Positions 1 to 10,552 of a stretch of 64,000 bases of DNA are shown one piece after another. The stretch lies in the NCBI GenBank assembly GCA_033296885.1, contig MU863884.1:124001-188000 (forward strand), in the 5' to 3' direction. Both the position numbers and the translations under genes were made by a program. Numbering within the stretch: the stretch's first letter is position 1; every line of letters begins with the position of its first letter. The notes beneath the pieces are model-generated. The model saw only the letters and a program-made list of their open reading frames with translations. It did no database searches and was not told the DNA's origin. The DNA comes from Triangularia verruculosa (lineage: Eukaryota; Ascomycota; Sordariomycetes; Sordariales; Podosporaceae).

Positions 1-1063
1 AGACACCTGTTCGCCAGTCGGGGCATGACGCGTTCATTGTTTGTTGTCTTATTTTTGAGATTAAAACATCAGATAGTGAAGAAGAGAAGGGCGAAGAGAG
101 GAAAGGTGGTCTCTTTTATAGGACTTTGGACACGATTCAGGGGATGGTTTGGTTAAAAGCAGATACCAAGGTAGCAGTAGACCGGCTGCAAAGGTAAAAA
201 GATATGCAGGACAGGTGGGAGGGGTGGATGAGCATGTTTATGGGATTTGGATTTGCCATTGTCATGGGATCATTGCAAGTCCATTTCTTTGTCAGGTGTT
301 ATTTTGCACCGGATCAGAACTCGCCTGGAATGTCTCTGCGGTCTGAGGGGAAGCGGCAAATTCCACAACAGGACAGAGGACCAGAACGAAAGCTGAAGAT
401 AGCGTCAGCAGTAGTCGACGGGTTAGTGGAGAGAGACTGAAGAGATCTCAGGCTAGTTCATCATGGATGGCCGCGGACGCAGGAGAAGGCTCCCAGACAG
501 GCCGGGGCCACTGCAACGTTAGGGGGAGCGCACGGGCCAGCGGGCTCCCACGGTGCAGAGCGGGCCCGTGGGGACCTCCAGATCTGGCTTGGATGGCTTG
601 GATGGCTTGGATGGCCCATGCTCCACTCTCTGCTCACACTGCCTCAGTCAGTCCAACAGCTTCCATCTGCCAATCCCTCGACCGACCGACACGACAAGTC
701 TTGTCTTCGCTCCTCCACCTCTTCCCCTCCCCCCCCCAGCTAACATTGACACCTTTGGCAGGAAGGACAGGAGCACACGACAACATCTTCCACCCCTTCT
801 CTTTTGTTCCTTTTCAACAGCGGCCCCTTTGAAGATACCCAAGATACCCTTTTTCGCCGCTTTTCAATTTCCTCTCCTTTTAGCCCCAATTGCCTCGACA
901 AGGACCAGACGCCGCCTCCGCCGCTCCCGTCTGCCTCTCCCTCTCGCTGTCGCCCGGTGTCTGCCTCCCTCGACTGCCACCCCGTCCCAAATACACAACA
1001 ACAACCCCAGTCCTGGCCCGCCCTGTATCTCCACGCTCCGAAAGCAGCGAGCATTGAGTCATC
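1..1063 (+). other. Upstream region and pyrimidine-rich leader of the KH-domain gene
   Basis: No protein gene is supported here. From about position 640 to the start codon at 1064 the plus strand is strongly C/T-rich, as in promoters and 5' leaders of filamentous ascomycete genes. Open frames in this stretch are low-complexity Pro/Ser/Arg translations of the pyrimidine tract and overlap on both strands, so I treat them as chance. The left part (1-460) is purine-rich and could be the end of a neighbouring transcript outside the window. Confidence 0.5.
589..615. repeat. Three tandem copies of a 9-bp unit
   Basis: The unit ttggatggc occurs three times without a mismatch. It lies in the upstream region of the KH-domain gene and has no evident function. 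Confidence 0.8.
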
Positions 1064-4000
1064 ATGAATAAAATAACAAGCATGCGTCACTGGCCGACGT
1101 CCAACTTTGGCATCTCGCGGAATAACATGGCTGCCATGCAGGCCATGAACGCCCGTCGAGACGTCACAACACAGGGGCCACCCCCGATACCCGCACCCCA
1201 GTTGCCCATCGCCGACTCTACCATCTACCTTGCCTTCAACGTCCCCTTCGCCTCCGATCTCGCTGGCCCCGACACCGAAGACATTCTTCACGCAACCACC
1301 GATGCCGTTCTCCGCTGGACTCATCCCGCTGAAGCCCCCGATGACGTTCCCGTCCACGCCCTCCATGTCCACGTTATGAACCTCGAGGGCCTCCGTCAGC
1401 TATGCCACAGCATTACCCAGAACGCCCTGCCTGTCGAGGCCCACGTCCTTTCGGGTACTCCCAAGAATGCCCGCGGTCTTGTCACTACCGTGTGCTTGTC
1501 CGGTCCCGCCGAGCTGGTCTATCAAACACGCGAGGCTATCCTGAACAAGACTCCCATTTCCCTAGTGCGTCATGGCCCTTGTGCAGCCCGTACTTTTTCC
1601 GTTCCTTGTGTGTGCTAACTGTGTGTCAACAGCGTTGCACAACCGTGGATGTGGACGGCAATTTGGTTGCCAACCTTGCAGAGGGTGTTTTGAAGAAGTC
1701 GGTGACAGACTTCCTTGACGATACCTCAAGGTTCTGTGGCGTGGACATCTTTCTCCTGGGGCCCAAGCTTGCTCCGGTTGTTGACGGCCTGAATGGTGAT
1801 GTGGAACTCCGGAGAGACCAGCGCTGGCGGGTAGCCATCTACGGCAACAACATGTCTGCGGAACATGCCAAGACCCGTGTCCTTATTCATATTGATCAGC
1901 TTGTATGTTGTTCCCGCATCTTTGTGCTGGCGTCTGTACTAACATGGAGGTCTATTAGCTGGGAAGAATCGTTGATTCCATTCAGGTGGACTACAGCATT
2001 CAGCAAATCTTAATTGGTCGCAACCGCAAGAACATCAAACTGATCGAGTCATCAACTAACACGGCCATTTACTTTCCTCCGCCGTTCCTGAACTGCTATT
2101 CTTATTGCCCACCCGGCGCAGCACGTCGTGGGGAGGCCGAAGTCTTCATCACTGGCGAGAACACACAAGCTATTGAGCAGGCAAAGTACAAGATCCACGA
2201 CTATCTCACACGCATCCGGCTCTTTGTAAAGGATGTTCAGATTTCACCTGCCAAGCTCGACAGTGTTCTGCTCACCCGCATGGACAAGGTGCGAAAGATC
2301 GCCGAGAACAACAACACACACATTGTGCCTCCCGGTCTTGGCTCTCGGAAGAACTTGGCTCGCTTCCAAGCTCAGGAAAACTTGCCTATCGAGCGTTCTG
2401 TCCGCGAGTTCATGGCCTTGGTTGGGCAGTTCTACACTGCTACGTGGTGGATCTCGCATCCTGACGGCCGCCAGCCAATGCCAACCCCCAACGACATCCG
2501 GACCATGCTCAGCGATATCTGTGCCAATTCAGAGGCCGATGTGACGTTTGACAAGATGTGCTTCACCATCACTGGCTCGGACGAGGCCGTCAAGGCTGCT
2601 CTGTCGGTCATCCATGATATCAAATGGGTCAACCACTCCCAGTACCAGATTCGAGTCAAGATCGAGCTCGCCAACGAACATAAGGAATTTGTGAGCGGAA
2701 AGAAGAATGGCAAGATCAACAAGATTATGGGACAGAGCAACGTGCAGATCATGTTTGAGACGTTTGGTGAATACAACTTCAACATAGAGGTGGTCACACA
2801 TTCATACGATGCCGTCAAGCACGGTCTTACATTGGTGGAGCAAGAGATGCCGGCATCGATTTCGTTCCATGTCCCGGATCAGTACCACAAGCGCATCATT
2901 GGCATCGGCGGACAGCACATCCAGCGCATCATGAAGAAGTATTCAGTCTTTGTCAAGTTTTCCAATGCAATGGACAGAGGTAGGATCAAGCGTGTAAACC
3001 CTTTCTTGGGCCTCACTGACACAGTTTCAGGCGGCCTTAGTCGTGAGGATGATGATAGCAGGGTCGACAACGTAATCTGCCGCACTCCGGCACGTAACGC
3101 TCAGAACCTTGAGCTTGTGAAGAGCGAGATCCTCGAGATGGTGGATAGGGTTGTAAGGAGCCCACCCCCTGACGGAGATACCAAGCCGCTAACGTGAAAC
3201 TTCTTGAAGGACTCTGAGTTTATGAACCAGACCGTCAAGATTGACCGCCTCTACCACCGTGAACTGCTTTCCAGGCTGCCCGAGATTGAAGAAATGGAAA
3301 AGAAGTGGAACTGCAAGATTGTTTTCCCTAGTACGGAGCAGGCCACTGATGAACTCACTGTGTCTGGTCCCCAGTGGTTGGTGCCCAAGTGCATTGATTC
3401 CTTTTTGGTGAGTGTTGTGTTTTTTGCATTGCTTTCGTTTATGCAGCGTGACTAACTTGATATGCTCAGGGCATGGTCCCCGACAAGCACGAAGTCGTGA
3501 TGGAGCGAACTCCTTCGCTGATCAAGTTCCTGGAGTCGCCGGAATTTGTTCAGAACATTGTTCCCAAGCTGAAGACCCAGTACGAAGTTGATGTGACGGT
3601 CCACGAGAACCCCGAGGAGCGTGCCTCCAATGGCAACTCATCGGTCACTCTGCTCTGGCAGTTCACTCGCAACAACGCAGGCGGCGTCTCTGATGCCATG
3701 GACTTCCTCCAGGGCGAGTTCGCCACGGCTGGAGTGGAGCCTGTCTTCATCAGAGGCGCTCTGTCCCGCCCGAAGCCGGACACGTTCGAAGAAGCACTGC
3801 CGTTCTTTGACTCCAAGCTTCTTCAGCATGCACCCGCTCCGGTTGCTACCGATTCTCCCACCAAGCCTTCCTTCGGCGAGGAGACCGCGCGGGAGCGGTC
3901 GAGTCTCTTGGAGCGTCTTCGCAGGCCTGGCAGTGGCATGTCGTCGATTTCGTCCTTCTTGGATAGAAGAAAGAACAGCTCGCAGTCGGCGGCCAGCTTC

Positions 4001-4306
4001 TTCAAGGGCTCCAGCAATGTGTCGAAGTCGTCGCTTGTATCCATCGAGTCGACCCGCAGCTTCAACGCGGACCGGAACCCCTGGAACGACAGCGGTGTCA
4101 ACCTCGCCGACGAGGATACTGGCAGCCCTTGGCCGTCGGCGATCCTTGTTGGTGGCAACGGTATTGGCAACAAGCTGACGGTCCCTCACCATGGCGACAT
4201 GACCCCTCGCCACGCCGCCCGTCAGTCTGCCGACAGCGGGCGTCCCTCCACCTCTCATTCAACAAATTCAGGATACCCCGGCCCTCTTTCTGGGCCATTT
4301 CGTTAA
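1064..4306 (+). CDS. Multi-KH-domain RNA-binding protein (BicC-like)
   Basis: Proposed exons are 1064-1564, 1633-1902, 1959-2979, 3031-3152, 3210-3407 and 3470-4306, giving 982 residues. Each intron starts with GT and ends with AG, and most have a CTAAC/CTGAC-type branch site. KH-type GXXG loops are visible: a degenerate one in QILIGRNRKN (near residue 280), GKKNGKINKIMG in the middle, and a clear GIGGQHI (near residue 570). The last 250 residues are Ser/Pro-rich and look disordered. KH domains bind single-stranded RNA, so a cytoplasmic post-transcriptional regulator is likely, but its targets cannot be read from sequence. The multi-KH layout recalls the bicaudal-C group. Intron 2980-3030 is 51 nt, in frame and stop-free, so the longer form (999 residues) is possible. 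An alternative start codon lies 18 nt downstream at 1082. Confidence 0.85.
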
Positions 4307-6633
4307 CGGTTTAACGTCTCTCCATGGTTGTGATTTCGCCAGATTTTAGACACGCATTGTTTGCTTTTTTCTCTGACGTGTTGCGGCGAGGAAAAGAGAA
4401 ATACCCAATACCCCTTATGGCTGGATATACCCAACGGCGTAAAGTAAAATACCCTGGTAGTTGTGTTGCTTTGCTATTGTTCTTTTTGGTTGGTTGCGCG
4501 TGGGTTTCATCTTTTTCTTTCATCTTTGCAATCTCTCTTCACTTTTGCTGTTTTCCCTCTTGTTTTCTCGCAAATTTCTTCTCGATGACTTCTGACATGG
4601 TTAAGGATCGAGAACTTGTTCACATCCTTACCATGAGAGGAGTAAGAGGTAGAGAATCGAGAGGAAAGGAGATGGCGGGATCAAGGGAAGGAGATGGGAG
4701 ATGATTTCTTGGTTCGTTGTTTTCTTTTTTCTTGACGCTTTATGATGTTTTGTTTTTTTCTTTCTGATTTCATTTCGGAGGGAAGGAGAGAGTGTGTGGA
4801 CGACGAATGAGGTCTTGCGGTCTTTGATGTTTTGGTTTTTTCCTGATACCTGAAAAAGCAGTTTTATACCCGGGGTGTGTGAGTCGTGAGGTGGGTGTTG
4901 GTCGGATGTGGAAACGGGAACATGTGTCGAGGGCATCATGGATGATGGGATGGGCATTTTGGAAGAGATGATTTGATACCACAAGGATTGAGGGATGGGA
5001 AATGGGAAAAAGATGGGAGAGAAGGCGAAAGGAGGGGTGTCAGCGAAATCTGAAAGAGAAGAGAAGAAGCGAATACAAGAAGATGAATACCCCCGATATT
5101 GTGTGTGTCTTTTTTTTTTTTTCTTGGTGCGTGCCTGTTGTTTGTGGTGCTGCCTTTGTTGGTTTGGGTTGTCTGAGGATGGTCTTCTTCTGGAGGATGG
5201 CTTGGGTTGAGGTTGGGGTTAGGGCTGTGTTGGAGGACCTTTCAGGGGCTTGGCTCAGAAAAAGGGTTGATGTCTGCTAGAGTGGAGGTAGATGTTGCCG
5301 ATGGACCTTGGGTTTTTCCTTTTTTCTGTTTTTTCTTGCTATTTGGACCCAGATTGGAAGACAAGATATTGTCATACGTTGTTTTTGCGAGTTAGTTTAT
5401 TACTGAGAGAAAAAGATACCCTTGTTTTGGCTGATATAAGAGTTGTGGTGTGGTTGATGCTTCGTGCTGGCTGTGACACTTTTGATGTCTCCATACTTGA
5501 CAAGCTGCTCAGAGGCGGGGAGGTGAACTACGCGATTGATACCCCTGTAGTTGATATCTTTCTCTCAAGGTCGTCTTCTAACAGCATACTGGGATTTGTT
5601 GCTGTTTGTTGGTCGATCTAGCGGAACCTCCGCGTCGCAGATCTTCTCCTCTGCAGTGCCGATATTTCGAGTAAGAGTGTTAGCTCATTGTTGTATAGAT
5701 CAGGTATCTTTCCTCGTTTTACTAGCTGGTCAAGGGAGTGCCTGCTGGAGGCAACACAGGTTACTAACTAGGCGTGATGGACACGGGGCGGGTGACCTAG
5801 GGTTCAACTAGGTACTTGGGTAAGCTAACGTCGGATTAAAGTCGGCGCCACCTACATTGTCTGTGCCAGTCAAGGTCACTAGGTACAAGGACTACAGAGT
5901 GGTACTTGGAGAAGAATTTCTGGCAGAGACTTTCGTGTGGCGTGGTAGTATAAGGTAGCGGTTATTACACTTCCCGAGCTTGAGCGAAAACCCAGGTTCG
6001 ACTTCCTGGCCCGCTAACACAATCAGCGTTTGGCTTGTTTTGATTTTCAGCGTTTCTTTTTTTACTTTACTTATTTCATTCTTTTTCTCGTCAGGGTATA
6101 TCATTTATGTGCAGTCACGTCCTGTCAGCGGGCGTTTTTTCCTCTGGCTGGATGGATGGCTATCCTTGATGAGACAGTATCTCAGGCAGATGTGGTTAAT
6201 TAACCCCCCTCTTCTGGCAGTGATGAAAGAAAGTAGATTCTAGAGCTGAGAGTTCAGCTTTTTTTCCATGGGATAAGATTGCATGGGGCGATAGTTTCAG
6301 CCTTTTTTACTTCTTGCGTAATTGAGTTCCTTATTAGCCACTGCCTGCCATGGCATCGTCCCAAACGTGTACTCTTAGACAGACATAAAACTATTTTTTG
6401 TCTAAGTAGAGTGGTCTTGCTCGTTACACATTTGTGGAAATAGTCCAGCAGGTTGACGGCCAAGTAGAGTTCAGTTAGCTGAAGTGATTTGAGAATTTCC
6501 AGGGTTGGTATCCAAAAGCAATGGTCTCGCAGCTCAACTCAGCTTCCACCAAAGGAAGAGAAGACATGCAAATTGCTGCGGTGGGATTACAGTGGAGGGA
6601 GGGATGAGCAGGGCAAAAAGAGCAAAAGAAGAG
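4307..6633. other. Gene-free region downstream of the KH gene
   Basis: No convincing coding region is seen. The first part is T-rich on the plus strand with long T runs and probably holds the 3' UTR of the KH gene. Open frames are short and overlapping and have no recognisable domain. A degenerate tRNA-like element (about 5934-6015) and the trailer of the tRNA-Glu gene lie inside. Confidence 0.5.
5934..6015 (+). pseudogene. Degenerate tRNA-like element
   Basis: The stretch has a good B-box (ggttcgact at 5995-6003) flanked by a CCAGG/CCTGG arm, and an A-box-like region (tggtagtataagg) about 50 bases upstream. The T-loop appears one base too long. The 5' bases do not pair well with the 3' CCCGC, and I cannot fold a normal anticodon arm. 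I read it as a tRNA relic, perhaps from a Gly- or Glu-type gene. A diverged intron-containing tRNA is the alternative. Confidence 0.3.
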
Positions 6634-6741
6634 TTCCCACACCGGGGTTTGAACCCGGGTCTCCAGGGAGTTCACTGTACTTCCTGCTAGGGAAGGAACA
6701 GAGTTGAAAACCTGACATGCTAACCACTACACTATATGGGA
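6634..6741 (-). tRNA. tRNA-Glu (anticodon UUC) with an intron
   Basis: On the minus strand the acceptor stem TCCCATA pairs with TGTGGGA (one T-G wobble). The D arm is GTGT...AGTGGTTAGCA, the anticodon arm is TCAGG/CCTGG with anticodon TTC, and the T arm is CCGGG/CCCGG around TTCAAAC. An intron of about 35 nt follows position 37 and contains GAA, able to pair with the anticodon as in other nuclear tRNA introns. A TATATA motif lies about 40 bp upstream (6782-6787), and the trailer is T-rich, as expected for Pol III termination. It is a near copy of the tRNA at 19272. Confidence 0.9.
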
Positions 6742-9700
6742 GTTTTGTTTGTTTGTTGGAATGGAAGGGAGGTGAGGGCGGTATATATGGTGTGGGAAGG
6801 AGCGAGAGGGGGGATGTGGGAGTGGGGGTGGCATTGAAAGTGCGTTCTTGCCTCGTTTGCTGAGCTAGGTATGGAAAGAGCAGAGTTAGGGAAAGAGAGC
6901 TTGAGAGGGGATAGACTTTTGCTTATTGTTCGATGAAAAACGAACGGCTTGCTGGTCTGTCTGAAGATGCTCTTGTTACCTATGATCTTAGGTGAGCAAA
7001 CCTCCGTTGTATTTGATGATGATGATGTAAGTATCCCTCGACTTCAAGTGTGGCCGCGGTATTTCAGAATTCCGATGAGACAAGACATTGCAAGCACAGC
7101 ATACGAGGCTGCTTGTATTTTTGGTCTCCTTCTAGCATGCCTGGGCTGGATACCTGTGTGTCGTCAGTCCTGGTTTTTTGAAACCGTATAGTAGTAAATG
7201 GCGGATGAGAGAGGTGTAATTAGTATGTGATGATCAAAGGTATGCTTGGTCAGTTGAATAGTCGATTGAGTTCACCGAGAAGCTCATGAGTAGACGATCC
7301 AAGTCAGACTTTGGATTGTTGCGTTTGATGGGGCAAGTTAATCAAGTTACTCAGATTCATGAGCAATCGAGAGTATCATATTCTACAATTCAGGTACAGT
7401 CTGGGCGGGGAACCATGTGAAGTACTTGTTGGGCTCTTGGTACATTCAGAGCGAGATAGCAGACATAGTCACCTTTTTGTAATCGAGATGAAATCGGCCA
7501 AGAATTAAAAGAATTGTTTTATGTCCATCCCAGTGTTTGAAAAGCTATTATATGTCTAGATCAGAGTAGAGTGATGTGACTTCACCATGAGTAGGTCCAC
7601 TGCAGGTGAGGAACTTGTCCCGTATCTAGCCGCGCAGATGAGATGTTATGCGATCTGGACTGCAAGTTGATCGATCCTTGGTACGCTATGTGCCGCTCAT
7701 TTCCAACCCCATTACCACCTTGTCTTGCCGACATCGAACAAACTGAAGCAATCTATCACAATGGGACCATGGCTGGAGGAGTAAGTTATGCGAAAATATG
7801 ACCTCTTAGTAATTGGCCAGGCCTGACTAAGACATGATGCCCAACTGGATGTATCTCTCATTCAGAGGTATGGGAGGTGTGGTGTGATGAGGTCTCATTG
7901 GCGTATGTAAGTGAGCCCTTTGAGTTGAACAGATTGGCTATGCTGTACGCCACGAACGGATTTTCTGATCGGCCTGGAAGACCTCGGAGAAAGCCGGTCA
8001 GGTAGATCAAAGTATGAGCTCATTTTCTGATTCTGGATGCAACGCTGGTGTATGATTCCTTGGTTGTTCATTCAAAAGAGACGGTAGCTATGAAGGCGCC
8101 CCAGGCGATAAACACTTTCGGGCACAAAGTGAAGCGATTACTATGGCGTATTCTAGTAAGTTGAGAGTGACACAGAAGTATTCAACGCTAGCGCCCAAGT
8201 ATCTCATACTTGCCTTGCTAAAAGTTGTCGTGAGCAGGTCTTCGGAAGAAAAGCTTTCATACGTCAGCCATCGTCGAGCAGCATGCCGGCAAATACGGAG
8301 AAAGAAGATAACAATCAAGTCCAGCTGCATGCAGCCTCGTTCCCATTCCGCGCCGGTTTGTTTGTGCAGGCCGGTTGGCAGAGATCTAATCCTGGATGGT
8401 TGTGATGGCTTGCGTTTGGGCATCAATAAACCCCCCAAACCAGCCAAAGGCGGGGAAAGAACGCCATAGGCGGCTGTGGGAAACAGGGGGTCGTGAATAC
8501 TATCCATACAGATCGGAAGCCGCAAATCCGGGTAGTGTAGCGCGATGGCTGCATCCGATGCAGGACATCAGGGAGCTAGCTCGTGAGAGAACCTTGAGGG
8601 TGAGGAGGCTATATCACCGGTGGTGCTAAGACGTGGGGTTGAGACAGTGTGGGTCTCGTTGAAGATGTCATTGAGATCTCGAGGACCCTGGAGATCATCA
8701 TGGGAACTTGCGAGTGCGTTTGAAAACGTAATATGCGAGAATTTGAGAAGCTACCTCACCCCGAAGCGGTCAGTCGTCCACGAACTCGGCCCGGGCAATG
8801 GCCAGCAGTTCGACGCTACCGATGTGGTGGTGTTGTGGATTGGGCTCTCATTAGGCGTGAGGCTCTGACAGTTGCATCGCTATTGGATAATTGGAAGCTG
8901 GTGACGAAATGTTGGTTAGTTGAGAAGGCAAAGCTTAGCATGGGAATACGAATGATAGTATCGGGCCGTTGCTGAAGGGGTAACGTGCAGTTCTGTCGTC
9001 GAAGTACATTGTATCCAGGCACGTGGCCGGGAGTATCTGTAGATTTCCGTATGAAGGGCTCCGAGATGAGATCATAGCACTGGAGGACATATGCACCGCC
9101 GCATCGTTTTCTCACCGCGATATTAGTGACCCGAGTAGGGATCCATTCTCTCTTACCTGCAGACCGCTCCGGCAACCGGTCCAATTCCGGAAGAGAGCAC
9201 AGGTTATGTTGATAATATATTCTTCAAGTGAAGATCACGAGCAGGATCGGATCGTAGGCTCCCGATCTTCCCAACCGGATCCTGTCGTCACTTCCTGTTG
9301 TTGAAGCCGTTGAGATCAGGTCACGATAACCTCAAGTGAAAGATCCACTGGGGTCGCAGTGGACATCTTGTGGGTCTCGGTTCACCCCTCAGTGGATCTT
9401 GGGCGCAACGCTCCCGCGCCAACCCACCCCTGGCCACCCCATATTTACATCTGGAGATCATCCTCAGGAGACAACAGGAATTGGCATTCATCAGCATCGG
9501 AAGACATGGAAAACACTGGCCTCGTTAAGGTGGCCATCACCCAGTGGCCGTCACACGGTCGACCCGGCATCTGTAGGGTACGGAATACGTGCATTTGCCG
9601 GCAAAGTACTGACGGTACTTGAATGTTGGTACATGCATTGTATCGTCGAGCGAGTCCACAGCGCTCGTTACACGTGTTGCACCCCACCATTTGACCCAGC

Positions 9701-10552
9701 CTCCGTCGTCCGACCATCACGGATCGAGTCGTCTTCTCACGCACACTTGGTTCGACTTGCATGCTGCAGGAGGAAGGAGAGCGAGCGAATGCGCGCCAAC
9801 CCCCATGCTTCCCCCCCTCGTGCCCCTCACTCTCACTGTTACCCTTCGTTACCTCTAGTCTACCACGAGGTACAGTTGATGGAGACCGTGAGGAGTACCT
9901 CCATCTCAGAGCCTTCCATTTGGGTTCTCTCTCTTGCTTGTGCCCTTCGCCTGCCTCTCGCGTGCCCGCCTGATAAGCAAGGCATATGGCATTCTGCACT
10001 CTGGTCCTATTACTTTTCCTGTGCCTTCCATTCCCGTGTTTTTCAAGCTCTCTGTTCACCGTCCATCTTCTAAGCGCTACACCACAACTATTTGCGCCTC
10101 TATCACCCTATCGCAGTCTCGTTACCAATTACACAACCAGTTTCAGCCTTCGCGTTAGTGACAACACCCCGCCTACCTGGTACAAACGCCTTAGGAATTT
10201 CCATCGCACGGTTGGGTGACCTGGTTGGACCTCCTCGAATGGCTATGATGCTTTGGCGCAACGAACTTATTTGATACCCCTCGCATCGGCTGTCCGCATG
10301 GCTTATCCGTGCTTGATGTAGTCCCAGCCAGATCCTGCTGGCCTACTTGTCGCCCCACGCCTCTCGATCCACAAACACTTTGTTCGGCTTCGGCATCATT
10401 GGATTCAGTTGGAAGAGAAAGGGTGTTGGGAGACGGAACGAAAAGGTGGTTAAACGGGCCATCAGGGTGCCTGGTTCTCCTGGGAACAATTCCACGTCCA
10501 TCTTAACACGCTACTTGCCTGGCTCGTATACTTGATTCCACCTAGAATCTCG
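6742..10552. other. Long spacer and leader before the kinase-like gene
   Basis: About 3.8 kb with no supported protein gene. Open frames are short, lack domains, and often overlap on opposite strands. From about 9640 to 10200 the plus strand is pyrimidine-rich, typical of a promoter and long leader for the gene at 10553. A short inverted-repeat-like segment built on gatccact/agtggatc lies at about 9341-9405. No transposase, reverse transcriptase or terminal repeat is recognised. Confidence 0.45.

Noticed and set aside
740..1372. 210-codon minus-strand frame over the KH gene start
   Set aside because: It is the antisense of the leader and of the first KH exon.
5214..5226. Telomere-like ggggttaggg
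   Set aside because: A single TTAGGG copy in T/G-rich sequence; no array.
9336..10073. 245-codon open frame on the plus strand before the kinase-like gene
   Set aside because: Overlaps a 204-codon minus-strand frame, has no domain and lies in pyrimidine-rich leader-like sequence.
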